From Microbacterium binotii (GTDB lineage: Bacteria; Actinomycetota; Actinomycetes; Actinomycetales; Microbacteriaceae): a stretch of 64,000 nt of DNA. The stretch is from contig NZ_CP090347.1 of assembly GCF_021398715.1 (NCBI RefSeq), positions 1,116,001-1,180,000 on the forward strand, given 5' to 3'. The position numbers and the translations under genes are program-made. Shown here piece by piece: positions 44,601 to 58,606 of the stretch. Each line of letters begins with the position of its first letter. The stretch's first letter is position 1. The notes below the pieces were generated by a model. It made no database searches. It worked only from the letters and a program-made list of their open reading frames with translations, and was not told the DNA's origin.

Positions 44601-45260
44601 GTCAACAACGACCTCGGCTCGGGCATGCAGGTCGCGCTCAAAGACCTCGAGCTGCGCGGCGCGGGCAACCTGCTCGGCGCCGAGCAGGCGGGGCACATCG
44701 CAGGCGTCGGCTTCGACCTGTACCTGCGCATGATCGGCGAGGCCGTGGCCACGTTCCGCGGCGAGGAGACCGAGGGACAGACCGAGCTGCGGCTCGAGCT
44801 GCCCGTGCAGGCCCGCATCCCCGAGGACTACATCGACAGCGAGCGCCTGCGCCTGGAGGCTTACCAGAAGCTGTCTGCGGCGGCATCCGCGACCGCGAAG
44901 GACGACGCGATCGACCTCGTGATCGAGGAGCTCACCGACCGGTATGGGCAGCCGCCGGCCGAGGTCGAAGGTCTCGTGGCCGTCGCCCGGCTTCGCCGTC
45001 GTGCGGCGCGTTCGTCGCTCGCCGACGTCGTCGCGATGGGACCGAACCTGCGCGTCGCGCCCGCGCACCTGCCCGATTCGCTGCGCGTGCGGATGCAGCG
45101 GCTGTACCCGAAGGCGAAGCTCGTCGCCTCCGGCGAGGCCCTCGTCGTGCCGCTTCCCACCGCGGGCGGCGAGCCGCTGGGCGATGCCGAGCTCATCGCC
45201 TGGACGAGCCAACTGCTCGACGCGCTGTTCCCCGTTCCCGAGCCGGCCCCCGCGGGCTGA
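41676..45260 (+). CDS. mfd: Transcription-repair coupling factor
   Basis: Removes RNA polymerase stalled at DNA lesions and recruits UvrA. 1194 residues. The N-terminal UvrB-like module contains VAPTGRRAEALGP and FPAWETLPHERLSP. The RNA-polymerase-interacting domain begins near LKPGDFVVHATHGIGKFVEL (about 510). The RecG-like translocase has Walker A GDVGFGKTE (about 669), DEEQ and SATPIPRTL, then RGRVGRGRERAYAYF. The C-terminal TRCF domain is complete. Two GTG codons stand side by side; 41676 is preferred by its spacing from the -10 hexamer. No ribosome site is present. Confidence 0.96.
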   Translation: MTVPGIVRALARSETFRDAAGAASVDGDFSLVDGLDAPLLAALLERRREAGKPAVLLAVAPTGRRAEALGPALEALLPGAEVRHFPAWETLPHERLSPSAETVGRRLAVLQRIAEWEGTAPLVVTASVRGAIQPIVPGLGDAGTIRLSVGGRGHDLAAIVVRLVEFAYHRVDMVSRRGEFAVRGGILDVFPPAADHPYRVEFFGDEVDQIRAFSVADQRSLPGDIDRIDLLPSRELLLTDEVRDRALGLADAFPSLAGMLTKMAEGIPVEGMESLIPALVDGLVTIVDYLPRASAVAVVDPVRAATRATTLAETNQEFLDAAWSAAVAGADTPVDLGSGDFLSLPELHEAARARTDVWWELSSFDSGAADAAAEGLSDDAGVTRIAAASVPSFAGSVEGAIDHVAQLLTEQWAVVVTASGAGLADRARDVLAERGIAARRVESLSEPPEPGLATVVVSTLERGFQVADARLAVLTESEFYGRTIGSDTRAVKKLASRRRNVVDPLQLKPGDFVVHATHGIGKFVELVQREVSSGGRNAVKSKREYLVLEYAASKRGHPGDKLYVPTDQLDLLSRYVGGEAPALSKMGGSDWAAAKSKARRAVRDIAVELVKLYSARMAAKGYAFGPDTPWQRELEEAFPFAETPDQLQTIDEIKADMERPIPMDRLLSGDVGFGKTEVAVRAAFKAIQDGKQVAMLVPTTLLVKQHLETFSERFAGFPVKVRALSRFQTDKEAKDVVAGLADGTVDMVIGTHRILTEKVVFKDLGLMIIDEEQRFGVEHKDALKKLKTNVDILAMSATPIPRTLEMAVTGIREMSTLATPPEDRHPILSYVGPRNDKQIAAAIRRELLREGQVFFVHNRVSSIQRVAADLAELVPEARVAVAHGQMGEHQLEQVVDDFWERRADVLVSTTIVETGLDISNANTIIIDRADKYGLSQLHQLRGRVGRGRERAYAYFLYDETKPLSETAADRLETISVNNDLGSGMQVALKDLELRGAGNLLGAEQAGHIAGVGFDLYLRMIGEAVATFRGEETEGQTELRLELPVQARIPEDYIDSERLRLEAYQKLSAAASATAKDDAIDLVIEELTDRYGQPPAEVEGLVAVARLRRRAARSSLADVVAMGPNLRVAPAHLPDSLRVRMQRLYPKAKLVASGEALVVPLPTAGGEPLGDAELIAWTSQLLDALFPVPEPAPAG

Positions 45261-45268
45261 GGTACCTC

Positions 45269-45634
45269 ATGGACAACGACCTGTTCATCCGCATCCTGCT
45301 CGCCGTCGTGATGGTGGCCTCGGGCTGCCTCATGATCTGGATGGCGCGCGCCGCCGCATCCGGTCGCCTGAAGCGCAACGCCATCGCCGGTATCCGCACG
45401 TCCGTCACCATGGCGAGCGACGAGGCATGGCTGACCGCCCACCTCCGCGCGAAGCAGGCGACGACCTGGGGCGGCGTCGCCGGCATCGCAAGCGGCCTGG
45501 GCGCGCTGCTGCCGGTGCCGTCCGCCGGGCTCGCGGCGATCGTGCTGGCCGGATGCGCCGCGATGCTGGGCTTCGTGCTCTATGGCGCGGCGGTCGGCAC
45601 CCGCGCGGCGGCCGCCCGCACACCCGAAGCCTGA
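45269..45634 (+). CDS. SdpI-family membrane protein
   Basis: 121 residues with three predicted spans (about 7-28, 66-85 and 90-110). The SdpI signature LKRNAIAGIRTSVTMASDEAWLTAHL lies between spans 1 and 2. SdpI gives Bacillus immunity to its own SdpC toxin and sequesters a repressor; most actinobacterial homologues are uncharacterised. ATG at 45269 begins 8 bp after the mfd stop, so it probably belongs to the mfd transcript. Confidence 0.85.
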   Translation: MDNDLFIRILLAVVMVASGCLMIWMARAAASGRLKRNAIAGIRTSVTMASDEAWLTAHLRAKQATTWGGVAGIASGLGALLPVPSAGLAAIVLAGCAAMLGFVLYGAAVGTRAAAARTPEA

Positions 45635-45647
45635 GGACCGGTCGGCG

Positions 45648-47072
<1,425 letters not shown>

Positions 47073-47111
47073 CTAGCGGCGTCGGACCTGTCGCCTCGAC
47101 GCGCGCTGCCC

Positions 47112-47117
47112 TAGGGT
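47112..47117 (+). promoter_or_regulatory. -10 element of the gamma-carbonic-anhydrase-like gene, leaderless
   Basis: TAGGGT ends six bases before the ATG at 47124. Confidence 0.5.
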
Positions 47118-47123
47118 GACGGC

Positions 47124-47723
47124 ATGCGCTACGAGCACCTCGGCGTCGCGCCGTCGGTCCACCCGTCGGCCAGCGTCGCACCCACGGCCGTGCTGAGCGG
47201 TGACGTCACGATCGGGGCGGGATGCCGCATCCTGCACGGCGCGATCCTCACCTCGGAGGGTGGACCGCTGACCCTCGGCGAGCACGTCATCGTCATGGAG
47301 AACGCCCTCGTGCGCGCGACCGCCGCCAACCCGGTGCACATCGGCGATCACACGCTGATCGGGCCCACGGCGAGCATCGCCGGGGCGACGATCGCCGAGG
47401 AGGTCTTCATCGCGACGGGCGCGCGCGTGTTCAACGGCGCGCGCATCGACCGTCGCAGCGAGGTGCGGATCGGCGCCACGGTGCACCTGCGCACGCACCT
47501 CGGTGAGGGCTCGGTCGTGCCGATCGGGTGGGTCGCCGTGGGGGATCCTGCGATCGTGGTCTCGCCCGACAAGCACGACGAGATCTGGGCGCGCCAGCAG
47601 GAACTCGACTTCCCCGGGTACGTGTTCGGCCTCGATCGCGACACCCCCGACCTCATGGTGCAGCTCACGGAGCGCTACGGCCGCAGCCTCGCGCGCCACG
47701 ACGACGACCGCCTCCTCGACTGA
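47124..47723 (+). CDS. Gamma carbonic anhydrase-like hexapeptide protein
   Basis: 199 residues forming a left-handed beta-helix trimer. Hexapeptide repeats run from about residue 10 to 130 (VAPTAVLSGDVTIGAGC, IGDHTLIGPTASIAGATIA), followed by a C-terminal helix. Metal-binding His of the family would lie near HVIVMENALV and IGDHTLIG, but I see fewer His than in well-characterised gamma carbonic anhydrases, so catalysis is uncertain. The message is probably leaderless. Confidence 0.82.
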   Translation: MRYEHLGVAPSVHPSASVAPTAVLSGDVTIGAGCRILHGAILTSEGGPLTLGEHVIVMENALVRATAANPVHIGDHTLIGPTASIAGATIAEEVFIATGARVFNGARIDRRSEVRIGATVHLRTHLGEGSVVPIGWVAVGDPAIVVSPDKHDEIWARQQELDFPGYVFGLDRDTPDLMVQLTERYGRSLARHDDDRLLD

Positions 47724-47758
47724 GGCGCGGCCGCATCCGCCCGCCTGCGACCCCTCAA

Positions 47759-47822
47759 CAGGAGAAATCCCGCCATCAGGACGGATTCCGGGTGGATCGT
47801 CCTGATGGCGGGATTTCTCCTG
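47759..47822. repeat. 64-bp palindromic intergenic repeat, copy 3
   Basis: Outer blocks CAGGAGAAATCCC and GGGATTTCTCCTG, with variable inner five bases GCCAT and ATGGC that still pair, then CAGGA and TCCTG. It lies between two convergent genes (gamma-CA-like and ppc). Confidence 0.85.
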
Positions 47823-47856
47823 CGCAAGGGTGGCGCCGCGCGGCGCCGGATGCGGC

Positions 47857-50526
<2,670 letters not shown>

Positions 50527-50533
50527 GGGAACA

Positions 50534-50539
50534 ACGGTA
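50534..50539 (-). promoter_or_regulatory. -10 element of ppc, leaderless
   Basis: On the minus strand TACCGT ends seven bases before the ATG at 50526. Confidence 0.4.
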
Positions 50540-50657
50540 CTGGGAGCGGAAGGGCACTTCGGACACGCGAGGCACCTCGTTACGATGGGCACCCGAACGG
50601 CGGCGGGTCCGGTCGCCTCGTCGCCCGCGACGAACGCTCTTCTTCCTCCGGAGTCCC

Positions 50658-51800
50658 ATGCATCTGCTTCGTTCCGAGCGCTTTCCCGCCGTCGTCCTGC
50701 TGATCGCGGCGGGGCTCGGACTGTTCCTGGCCAACTCGCCGCTCGCGCCGGGTGTGGTCGCGGTCAAGGAGGCGCACGTCGGCATCCCCGGACTGCTCGA
50801 TCTCTCGGTCTCGCACTGGATCCAGGACGGCCTGCTCGCGATCTTCTTCTTCGTCGCGGCCATCGAGCTCTGGCACGAGCTCACCGAGGGGCAGCTGAGC
50901 TCGCTCCGCAAGGCCGTGCAGCCGGCGATCGCGGCCGCGGGCGGTGTGATCACCCCGATCGTCGTGTTCGCACTCATCGCGATGGGCACCTCGTCGGCGT
51001 CGGGGTGGCCGATCCCCACCGCGACCGACATCGCCTTCGCCCTCGGGGTGCTCGCCGTCTTCGGCCGGGGCCTCCCGCCGGGCGTGCGGGCGTTCCTGCT
51101 GGCGCTCGCGATCCTCGACGACATCGTGGGCATCGTGTTCATCGCCGTGCTCTTCACCGACGGCGTCGACCTCTTCCTCCTGCTCGCCGCCCTCGTGGGC
51201 GTCATCCTGTTCTCGCTGCTCAGCCGACGGCTCACCCGTCGCAACCGGGTGCCGCTGGGCATCGTGCTGGTGCTGCTGGGCATCCTCGTGTGGGTGCTCG
51301 TGTACCTCTCGGGCGTGCACGCGACGATCGCGGGCGTCGCGCTGGGGCTCGCGATGGCGTCGAAGCCCGCCGCCCGGGTGCGGGCGGGACTGGAGCCCTG
51401 GGTGAACGGGCTGGTGCTGCCGCTGTTCGCGCTGTCGGCCGCATCCGTCGCCATCCCCGCGGTCGGGCTCGACGAGCTGCAGCCGGTCTTCTGGGGCGTG
51501 CTGATCGCCCTTCCGGTGGGCAAGCTCCTGGGCATCACCGTGTTCGGCTGGCTTTCTCAGCGGCTGGAAGACCCGGAGGAACGCCTGCGGTTCGCCGATC
51601 TCCTCGCCGCCGGCGCGCTCGGCGGCATCGGGTTCACCGTGTCGCTGCTGCTGTCGGAGCTCGCGTTCGCCGACGACGCGATGCTGCGCGACGAGGCGAC
51701 GCTCGGCGTGCTCGGTGGGTCGTTGGTCTCCCTCGTGGTGGCGGCGGTGCTCGTAGCATGGCGGGCACGGCACTACCGACGCGAGGAGCGCAGGGTATGA
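50658..51800 (+). CDS. nhaA: Na+/H+ antiporter NhaA
   Basis: Electrogenic sodium/proton exchanger for pH and salt homeostasis. 380 residues, about ten to twelve spans. The essential acidic residues are conserved: D124 in TATDIAFALG and the pair D154-D155 in ILDDIVGIVF. A Lys of the active site is in LPVGKLLGI near the C-terminal third. The ATG at 50658 has CCGGAG upstream, and TACGAT (50581-50586) is a candidate -10 element. Its stop overlaps the mazG start (ATGA), an unexpected coupling of an antiporter to a nucleotide-pool enzyme. Confidence 0.94.
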   Translation: MHLLRSERFPAVVLLIAAGLGLFLANSPLAPGVVAVKEAHVGIPGLLDLSVSHWIQDGLLAIFFFVAAIELWHELTEGQLSSLRKAVQPAIAAAGGVITPIVVFALIAMGTSSASGWPIPTATDIAFALGVLAVFGRGLPPGVRAFLLALAILDDIVGIVFIAVLFTDGVDLFLLLAALVGVILFSLLSRRLTRRNRVPLGIVLVLLGILVWVLVYLSGVHATIAGVALGLAMASKPAARVRAGLEPWVNGLVLPLFALSAASVAIPAVGLDELQPVFWGVLIALPVGKLLGITVFGWLSQRLEDPEERLRFADLLAAGALGGIGFTVSLLLSELAFADDAMLRDEATLGVLGGSLVSLVVAAVLVAWRARHYRREERRV

Positions 51801-52444
51801 ACGACGCGGATGCGGCCTCCGACGGTCTCCGGCGCGCGGCCGAGGTGATGCACGAGGTGCGTGAGAGGTGCGTCTGGTCGCAGCAGATCGACCACGCCGC
51901 TCTCGTGCCGTACCTCGTGGAGGAGAGCGCCGAGGTGATCGACGCGGTCGAGAACGGTGACCGCAAGGAGCTGCGCGAGGAGCTCGGAGATCTGCTGTGG
52001 CAGGTGCTGTTCCACGCGGAGATCGCCTCGCGCGACGTCGACGACCCGTTCGACATCGACGACGTCGCCGGCGACCTCGCCGACAAGATGGTGCGCCGGC
52101 ATCCGCACGTGTTCGCGGGCGAGACGGCCACGACGCCCGAAGAGGTGCTCGTGCACTGGAACGCCGCGAAGGCCGCGGAGAAGCGCGAGCGGCGCAGCGT
52201 GCTCGACGGGATCCCCGCCGCGATGCCGGCGCTGGCCCGCGCGCAGAAGGTCGTCGGGCGCGCGCCCGGCGCAGCCATTCCGGCGCGTCCGCTCGAGATC
52301 ACCTCGGAGGAGCAGCTCGGCGACGCCCTGCTCGCCCTCGTGGCGCGGGCGAAGGCCGAGGGGTGGGATGCGGAGCGGGCCCTGCGCACCCGCACGCGCG
52401 CGCTGGAGGAGGGTGTGCGCCGGGCCGAAGCCGGTTTGGGATGA
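51797..52444 (+). CDS. mazG: Nucleoside triphosphate pyrophosphohydrolase MazG
   Basis: House-cleaning enzyme that hydrolyses NTPs, including damaged ones, to monophosphates. 215 residues. The MazG metal site is seen in EESAEVIDAVENGDRKELREELGDLLWQV (EExxE...ExxxD), and a second, degenerate helical half follows. The N-terminus has the family's ERCVWSQQI in place of the usual CPWDxxQ. ATG at 51797 overlaps the nhaA stop by 4 bp. In other actinobacteria mazG lies between mfd and eno, as here. Confidence 0.92.
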   Translation: MNDADAASDGLRRAAEVMHEVRERCVWSQQIDHAALVPYLVEESAEVIDAVENGDRKELREELGDLLWQVLFHAEIASRDVDDPFDIDDVAGDLADKMVRRHPHVFAGETATTPEEVLVHWNAAKAAEKRERRSVLDGIPAAMPALARAQKVVGRAPGAAIPARPLEITSEEQLGDALLALVARAKAEGWDAERALRTRTRALEEGVRRAEAGLG

Positions 52445-52451
52445 TGGTCTG

Positions 52452-53732
52452 GTGCCAGCAGTGAACCCCCCGCGCGGCATGCGCGACTTCCTCCCCGCCG
52501 ACAAGGCCCGCCGCGAGCGCGTGCTCGCCGTCATCCGCGACCGCTATCGCGCGCACGGCTTCGACGAGATCGAGACGCCGGTCATGGAGGACTACGACCG
52601 GCTGCACGCCGGCATGGGCGGCGACAATGAGAAGCTCGCGTTCAACGTGCTCAAGCGCGCCCTGTCGCCCGAGGCGATCACGTCGGCCGCCGACGACCCG
52701 GCCGCCCTCAGCGACCTCGGGCTGCGGTTCGACCTCACCGTGCCGCTGGCCCGGTTCTACGCCTCGCACCGCGCCGAGCTTCCTGGCGTCTTCCGTTCCG
52801 TGCAGATCGCGCCCGTGTGGCGCGCGGAGCGCCCGCAGAAGGGGCGCTACCGCCAGTTCGTGCAGTGCGACATCGACATCATCGGCGACGCCGGAGCCCG
52901 CGCAGAGGCGGAGCTCATCGTCGCGACCCTCGACACGCTCGACGCCCTCGGTCTCGTCGGCGCCAGCGTGCGCATCAACGACCGCCGTGCGCTCGACGGG
53001 ATGCTGGAGGTCTTCGGCTTCGAGGCGTCCGAGCGTGCCGGCGTGCTCATCACGATCGACAAGCTCGACAAGATCGGTCCGGACGGTGTGGAGGCGGAGC
53101 TGCGCGAGCGCGGGGCGACCGCATCCGCCGTCGACGCGTTCGCGGCCTTCCTCGCCCGTCCCGCAGCGGAGGACACCGCGTTCGGTGAGGCGCACATCCG
53201 CGCGCAGCTGCCCGACGGCATCGCCGACGAGGTCGTCGCTCACCTCGTGGGCATCGGCGAGGCGGTCAGCGCCGCGGTGGGGCTCGACGAGGTGCCGCTC
53301 GTGTTCGACCCGTTCCTCGTGCGCGGCATGGGCTACTACACGGGCACGATCTTCGAGCTCGCGCACCCCTCCGTGCCCTACTCGCTGGGCGGCGGCGGGC
53401 GCTACGACGGCATGATCGGCCGCTTCCTCGGTCAGGACGTGCCGGCGGTCGGGTTCTCGATCGGCTTCGAGCGCATCGTCGACCTCGTTTCGGCGGGGGA
53501 GGATGCGGGGCTCGACGCCGTCGTGCTGGTGCACGACCGCGACGTGCCGGTCGCCGAGCTCGTGGCGGTGAAGTCCGCGCTCGTGACGGCAGGCTCGCGC
53601 GTGCGGCTCGAGCAGCGCACCAAGAACCTGAAGGCGCTGCTGGAGCGCGCGGCCGCCGACGGCTACACGGCGTTCGCGACGGTGGCCGCGGGCGACGACC
53701 CGTCCGAGCTCGAGCTCAAGCCGCTCGCGTAG
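52452..53732 (+). CDS. hisS: Histidyl-tRNA synthetase
   Basis: Class II synthetase, 426 residues. Motif 2 is seen in WRAERPQKGRYRQFVQCDIDIIG, the His-specific block in LRFDLTVPLARFYA and RGMGYYTGTIFE, and motif 3 in AVGFSIGFERIV. The C-terminal anticodon-binding domain covers about 335-425. It is of the shorter class that has the RYRQF motif, and no HisZ features are present. The GTG at 52452 begins 7 bp after mazG; an in-frame GTG three codons later is possible. The 3' end overlaps the convergent permease gene by 17 bp. Confidence 0.94.
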   Translation: MPAVNPPRGMRDFLPADKARRERVLAVIRDRYRAHGFDEIETPVMEDYDRLHAGMGGDNEKLAFNVLKRALSPEAITSAADDPAALSDLGLRFDLTVPLARFYASHRAELPGVFRSVQIAPVWRAERPQKGRYRQFVQCDIDIIGDAGARAEAELIVATLDTLDALGLVGASVRINDRRALDGMLEVFGFEASERAGVLITIDKLDKIGPDGVEAELRERGATASAVDAFAAFLARPAAEDTAFGEAHIRAQLPDGIADEVVAHLVGIGEAVSAAVGLDEVPLVFDPFLVRGMGYYTGTIFELAHPSVPYSLGGGGRYDGMIGRFLGQDVPAVGFSIGFERIVDLVSAGEDAGLDAVVLVHDRDVPVAELVAVKSALVTAGSRVRLEQRTKNLKALLERAAADGYTAFATVAAGDDPSELELKPLA

Positions 53733-54966
53733 GGCTGCGGCGGCCGAACACGAGCCGCAGCACCACGCCGACGGCGAGCACCCCCGTTCCGGCGAGGGCC
53801 GCCTGCCACGGCAGCGTCACGGCGAGCACCGCGCAGCCGGCGGCGCCGAGGGCGGCGAGAGCACGCGGGAAGCGGCGGTGCGCCGCATCCTGTCGCAGCG
53901 CCGCGAGGTTCGCGACGAGGTAGTACACGAGCACGCCGAGCGAGGAGAACCCGATCGCGCCGCGCAGGTCGACGAGGGCGACCGCGACCATGACGATCGC
54001 GCCGACGGCGATCTCGGCGCGGTAGGGCGTGTGCCGCGACGGATGCACGGCGGCGAAAAAGCTGGGCAGGTCGCCGCCGCGCGACATCGCGAACGAGGTG
54101 CGCCCGATGCCGGCGATGAGGGCGAGGAGTGCGCCGAGGGATGCGGCGGCTGCCCCCACGCGCACGACCGGCTGCGCCCACTCCCAGCCCGCGGCCGAGA
54201 CGAGTTCGGCGAGGGGTGCGGATGCGGCCGCCAGCCGTTCCGGGCCGAGCACGAGCAGGCACAGCACGGCGAGGACCGCGTACACCGTGAGGGCGCCCGC
54301 GAAGGCGCCGAGGATCGCGCGGGGGATCGTGCGGGCCGGATCGCGCACCTCCTCGCCCATCGTCGCGATGCGGGCGTAGCCGGCGAAGGCGAAGAAGATG
54401 AGCCCTGCCGACTGCAGCACCCCGTACGGGCTGACCTCGCCGCCCGTCCAGCCGGCGCCGGTGGGCAGCGACACGGCACCCGCGGCCACGACGACGGCGA
54501 GGCACAGCAGCACGATCGCGACCAGGATGCGGGTGAGCCGGGCCGTGCGGGTGACGCCGAGCAGGTTCACGATCGTCAGGGTCGCGACCGCCGCGACGGC
54601 CACCGGCCGCTCGAACCCGGCCGGCGCGGCGTAGGCCGCGAAGGTCATGGCCATGGCGGCGCAGCTCGCGAGCTTGCCGATCACGAACCCCCAGCCTGCG
54701 ACGAATCCGGCCCACGGTCCGAGTTCGGCGCGGCCGTACGCCCACGCGCCGCCGGCGACCGGATGCGCGGCGGCGAGCTGCGCTGTGGAGGTGGCGTTCG
54801 CGAAGGCGACGACCGCCGCGATCGCGAGACCCACGAGCAGGCCCGCGCCGGCGGCCTGCGCGGCGGGGGCGAAGACGGCGAACACGCCGGCGCCGATCAT
54901 CGAGCCCAGACCGATCGCTATGGCGTCACCGAGTCCGAGGCGTCGCTGGAGGGTGGGGCCGGTCAC
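53716..54966 (-). CDS. APC-family amino acid permease
   Basis: 416 residues, twelve predicted spans. The family signature of span 1 is GLGDAIAIGLGSMIGAGVF, and AGGAWAYGRAELGPWAGFVAGWG follows. It is close to the group of small APC transporters for cationic or aromatic amino acids or polyamines; the substrate is not clear. The GTG at 54966 is chosen because TAGGGT lies seven bases upstream; the open frame continues upstream without support. Confidence 0.9.
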   Translation of the reverse strand: MTGPTLQRRLGLGDAIAIGLGSMIGAGVFAVFAPAAQAAGAGLLVGLAIAAVVAFANATSTAQLAAAHPVAGGAWAYGRAELGPWAGFVAGWGFVIGKLASCAAMAMTFAAYAAPAGFERPVAVAAVATLTIVNLLGVTRTARLTRILVAIVLLCLAVVVAAGAVSLPTGAGWTGGEVSPYGVLQSAGLIFFAFAGYARIATMGEEVRDPARTIPRAILGAFAGALTVYAVLAVLCLLVLGPERLAAASAPLAELVSAAGWEWAQPVVRVGAAAASLGALLALIAGIGRTSFAMSRGGDLPSFFAAVHPSRHTPYRAEIAVGAIVMVAVALVDLRGAIGFSSLGVLVYYLVANLAALRQDAAHRRFPRALAALGAAGCAVLAVTLPWQAALAGTGVLAVGVVLRLVFGRRSPTRAA

Positions 54967-54973
54967 GCCGGGC

Positions 54974-54979
54974 ACCCTA
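54974..54979 (-). promoter_or_regulatory. -10 element of the APC permease gene, leaderless
   Basis: On the minus strand TAGGGT ends seven bases before the GTG at 54966. Confidence 0.45.
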
Positions 54980-55061
54980 CTGCAGCGGTGTGAACCGCCG
55001 GGGATCCGATCGGTCACCCAGCCGTCACGACCCGTTCACCGCGAGGGGTTCGGATGGGTGC

Positions 55062-55910
55062 GTGGCCCGCATCCGATTCCCCGCGCGCACGGTCGCAACG
55101 TTCGCCGGCGTCGTCGCGTTCGCGCTCGCCGCCGCCCGCGAGGTGCTGCGGCGCCAGGCCGCGCACGCCCGCCGGCAGATCGGCAAGCCGCTCGGCGAGC
55201 AGGCGCCGGAGGCCGATCGCGTGTGGCGTCCCGGCTACGACGGCACCCCGATCGAGCTGCTCGTGCTGGGGGACTCGATCGCCGCGGGACTCGGTGCCGA
55301 ACGGCGCAAGGACACCCTCGGCGCGCGCCTCGCCCGCGCGCTCGCCCGCCGCACGCAGCGCCCCGTGCGTCTGCGCACCGCGGCGGTGGTCGGCTCCGAG
55401 TCCGCCGCGCTCGCCGGCCAGCTCGACGCCCTGCCCGACGACTATCGCGCGGACGTCGCCGTGATCGTGGTCGGCGGCAACGACGTGACGCACCGCATCC
55501 CGATCTCACGCTCGGTGGCTTCACTGGAGGACGCGATCGAGCGGCTGCGACAGGAGGGCACCGAGGTCGTGGTGGGCACCTGCCCGGATCTGGGTGCGCT
55601 GCGACCGGTGCCGCAGCCGCTGCGCTCGCTCGGCTCACGCCTGTCGCGCCAGCTGGCGCAGGCGCAGGCGCGCGCCGCGACCGCAGCCGGCGCGTGGGCC
55701 GTGTCGTTGCGACACGTCGTGGGATCGTTCTTCATCTCGAACCCCGACGAGATGTTCAGCCTCGACCGGTTCCATCCGAGCGCGGTCGGCTACCGCCGTA
55801 CCGCCGACGCGCTGCTGCCGTCGGTGCTCGCCGCGCTCGGCGAAGACGTGCGGCTGCCCTCCGGACACCGGGCCCCTGACACGCGGGACGCGCTCGCCGG
55901 CAGGGGTTGA
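55062..55910 (+). CDS. SGNH/GDSL-family hydrolase, membrane-anchored or exported
   Basis: 282 residues. An uncleaved hydrophobic N-terminus (about residues 5-24, after basic VARIRFPAR) suggests a signal anchor. Catalytic blocks are GDSIAAGLG (Ser nucleophile), GGND and DRFHPSAVGY (Asp and His). Family members are lipases/esterases or carbohydrate deacetylases acting on wall polymers or lipids. The GTG at 55062 was chosen because it opens the anchor; GAGGGG lies about 14 bases upstream. Confidence 0.85.
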   Translation: MARIRFPARTVATFAGVVAFALAAAREVLRRQAAHARRQIGKPLGEQAPEADRVWRPGYDGTPIELLVLGDSIAAGLGAERRKDTLGARLARALARRTQRPVRLRTAAVVGSESAALAGQLDALPDDYRADVAVIVVGGNDVTHRIPISRSVASLEDAIERLRQEGTEVVVGTCPDLGALRPVPQPLRSLGSRLSRQLAQAQARAATAAGAWAVSLRHVVGSFFISNPDEMFSLDRFHPSAVGYRRTADALLPSVLAALGEDVRLPSGHRAPDTRDALAGRG

Positions 55911-55943
55911 CCTCGTCGGGCGCGGCCCGATTGGCTGGCGGGC

Positions 55944-57999
<2,056 letters not shown>

Positions 58000-58018
58000 G
58001 TGACGACCGAACGTCACT

Positions 58019-58067
58019 GAACGAGAGGAGGAGCCGTGGCAGCACGAACGGCTCCTCCTTCTCGTTC
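58019..58067 (+). other. Strong hairpin across the divIC ribosome site and start codon
   Basis: GAACGAGAGGAGGAGCCGT (58019-58037) pairs with 58048-58067, with one bulged base and a 10-base loop. The stem includes the AGGAGG ribosome site and most of the GTG at 58036. It can serve as the eno terminator, as a lock on divIC translation, or both. Confidence 0.75.
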
Positions 58068-58569
58068 CCGGCGTTCTTCGGATGCGCCCCGCCGCCGCGT
58101 CGACGTGCGCGACTGGCTCGGCGGCATCCGGCTCTCCGGCTTCATGATCATCATGCTCGGCCTCGTCGTGCTGGGCGTGCTCGTGCTGGTGCCGACCGTG
58201 GGCACCTACCTCGACCAGCAGCAGCGGATCGCGGCACTCCAGAACTCGGTGCAGCTGACCGAGTCGCAGATCGCCGACCTGCAGGCGCAGAGCGAGCGTT
58301 GGGACGACCCGGCGTACATCACGACGCAGGCGCGTGAGCGGCTGTACTACATGAATCCGGGCGAGATCGCCTACATCGTCGACAACGACCTGACCGAGGC
58401 GCAGCAGCCGCGCGAGCAGGATGCGGTCAGCGACGAGGTGCAGCAGACGCGCACCGACTGGATGGCCCAGCTGGTCGGCTCCGTCATCACCGCGGGGGCT
58501 GCGAAGACCGCGGTCGCCGACCCCTCGGCTCCTGCGGACGGCGGGACGCCCGCTACTCCCGCGCCCTGA
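58036..58569 (+). CDS. Septum formation initiator protein (FtsB/DivIC-like)
   Basis: Bitopic divisome protein of 177 residues. A basic cytoplasmic N-terminus (1-32) is followed by one membrane span (about 35-57) and a coiled coil (about 62-90, DQQQRIAALQNSVQLTESQIADL) with the family's YITTQARERLYYMNPGE. It then ends in a long acidic and Ala/Pro-rich tail. It partners FtsQ and FtsL-type proteins. The GTG at 58036 has an excellent ribosome site, but both are buried in a hairpin; GTG 58105 is an alternative without a ribosome site. The eno-divIC-DUF501 order is conserved in actinobacteria. Confidence 0.9.
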   Translation: MAARTAPPSRSRRSSDAPRRRVDVRDWLGGIRLSGFMIIMLGLVVLGVLVLVPTVGTYLDQQQRIAALQNSVQLTESQIADLQAQSERWDDPAYITTQARERLYYMNPGEIAYIVDNDLTEAQQPREQDAVSDEVQQTRTDWMAQLVGSVITAGAAKTAVADPSAPADGGTPATPAP

Positions 58570-58594
58570 GCCCGGCCTCCCAGGCGGCTCACGG

Positions 58595-58600
58595 TAGCCT
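58595..58600 (+). promoter_or_regulatory. -10 element of the DUF501 gene, leaderless
   Basis: TAGCCT ends six bases before the GTG at 58607. Confidence 0.45.
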
Positions 58601-58606
58601 GGGAGG

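Noticed and set aside
42641-45271. Long Arg-rich frame inside mfd, in another frame of the plus strand
   Set aside because: Only its last part, from 45269, is a real gene (SdpI family); the rest is a frame-shifted copy of mfd sequence.
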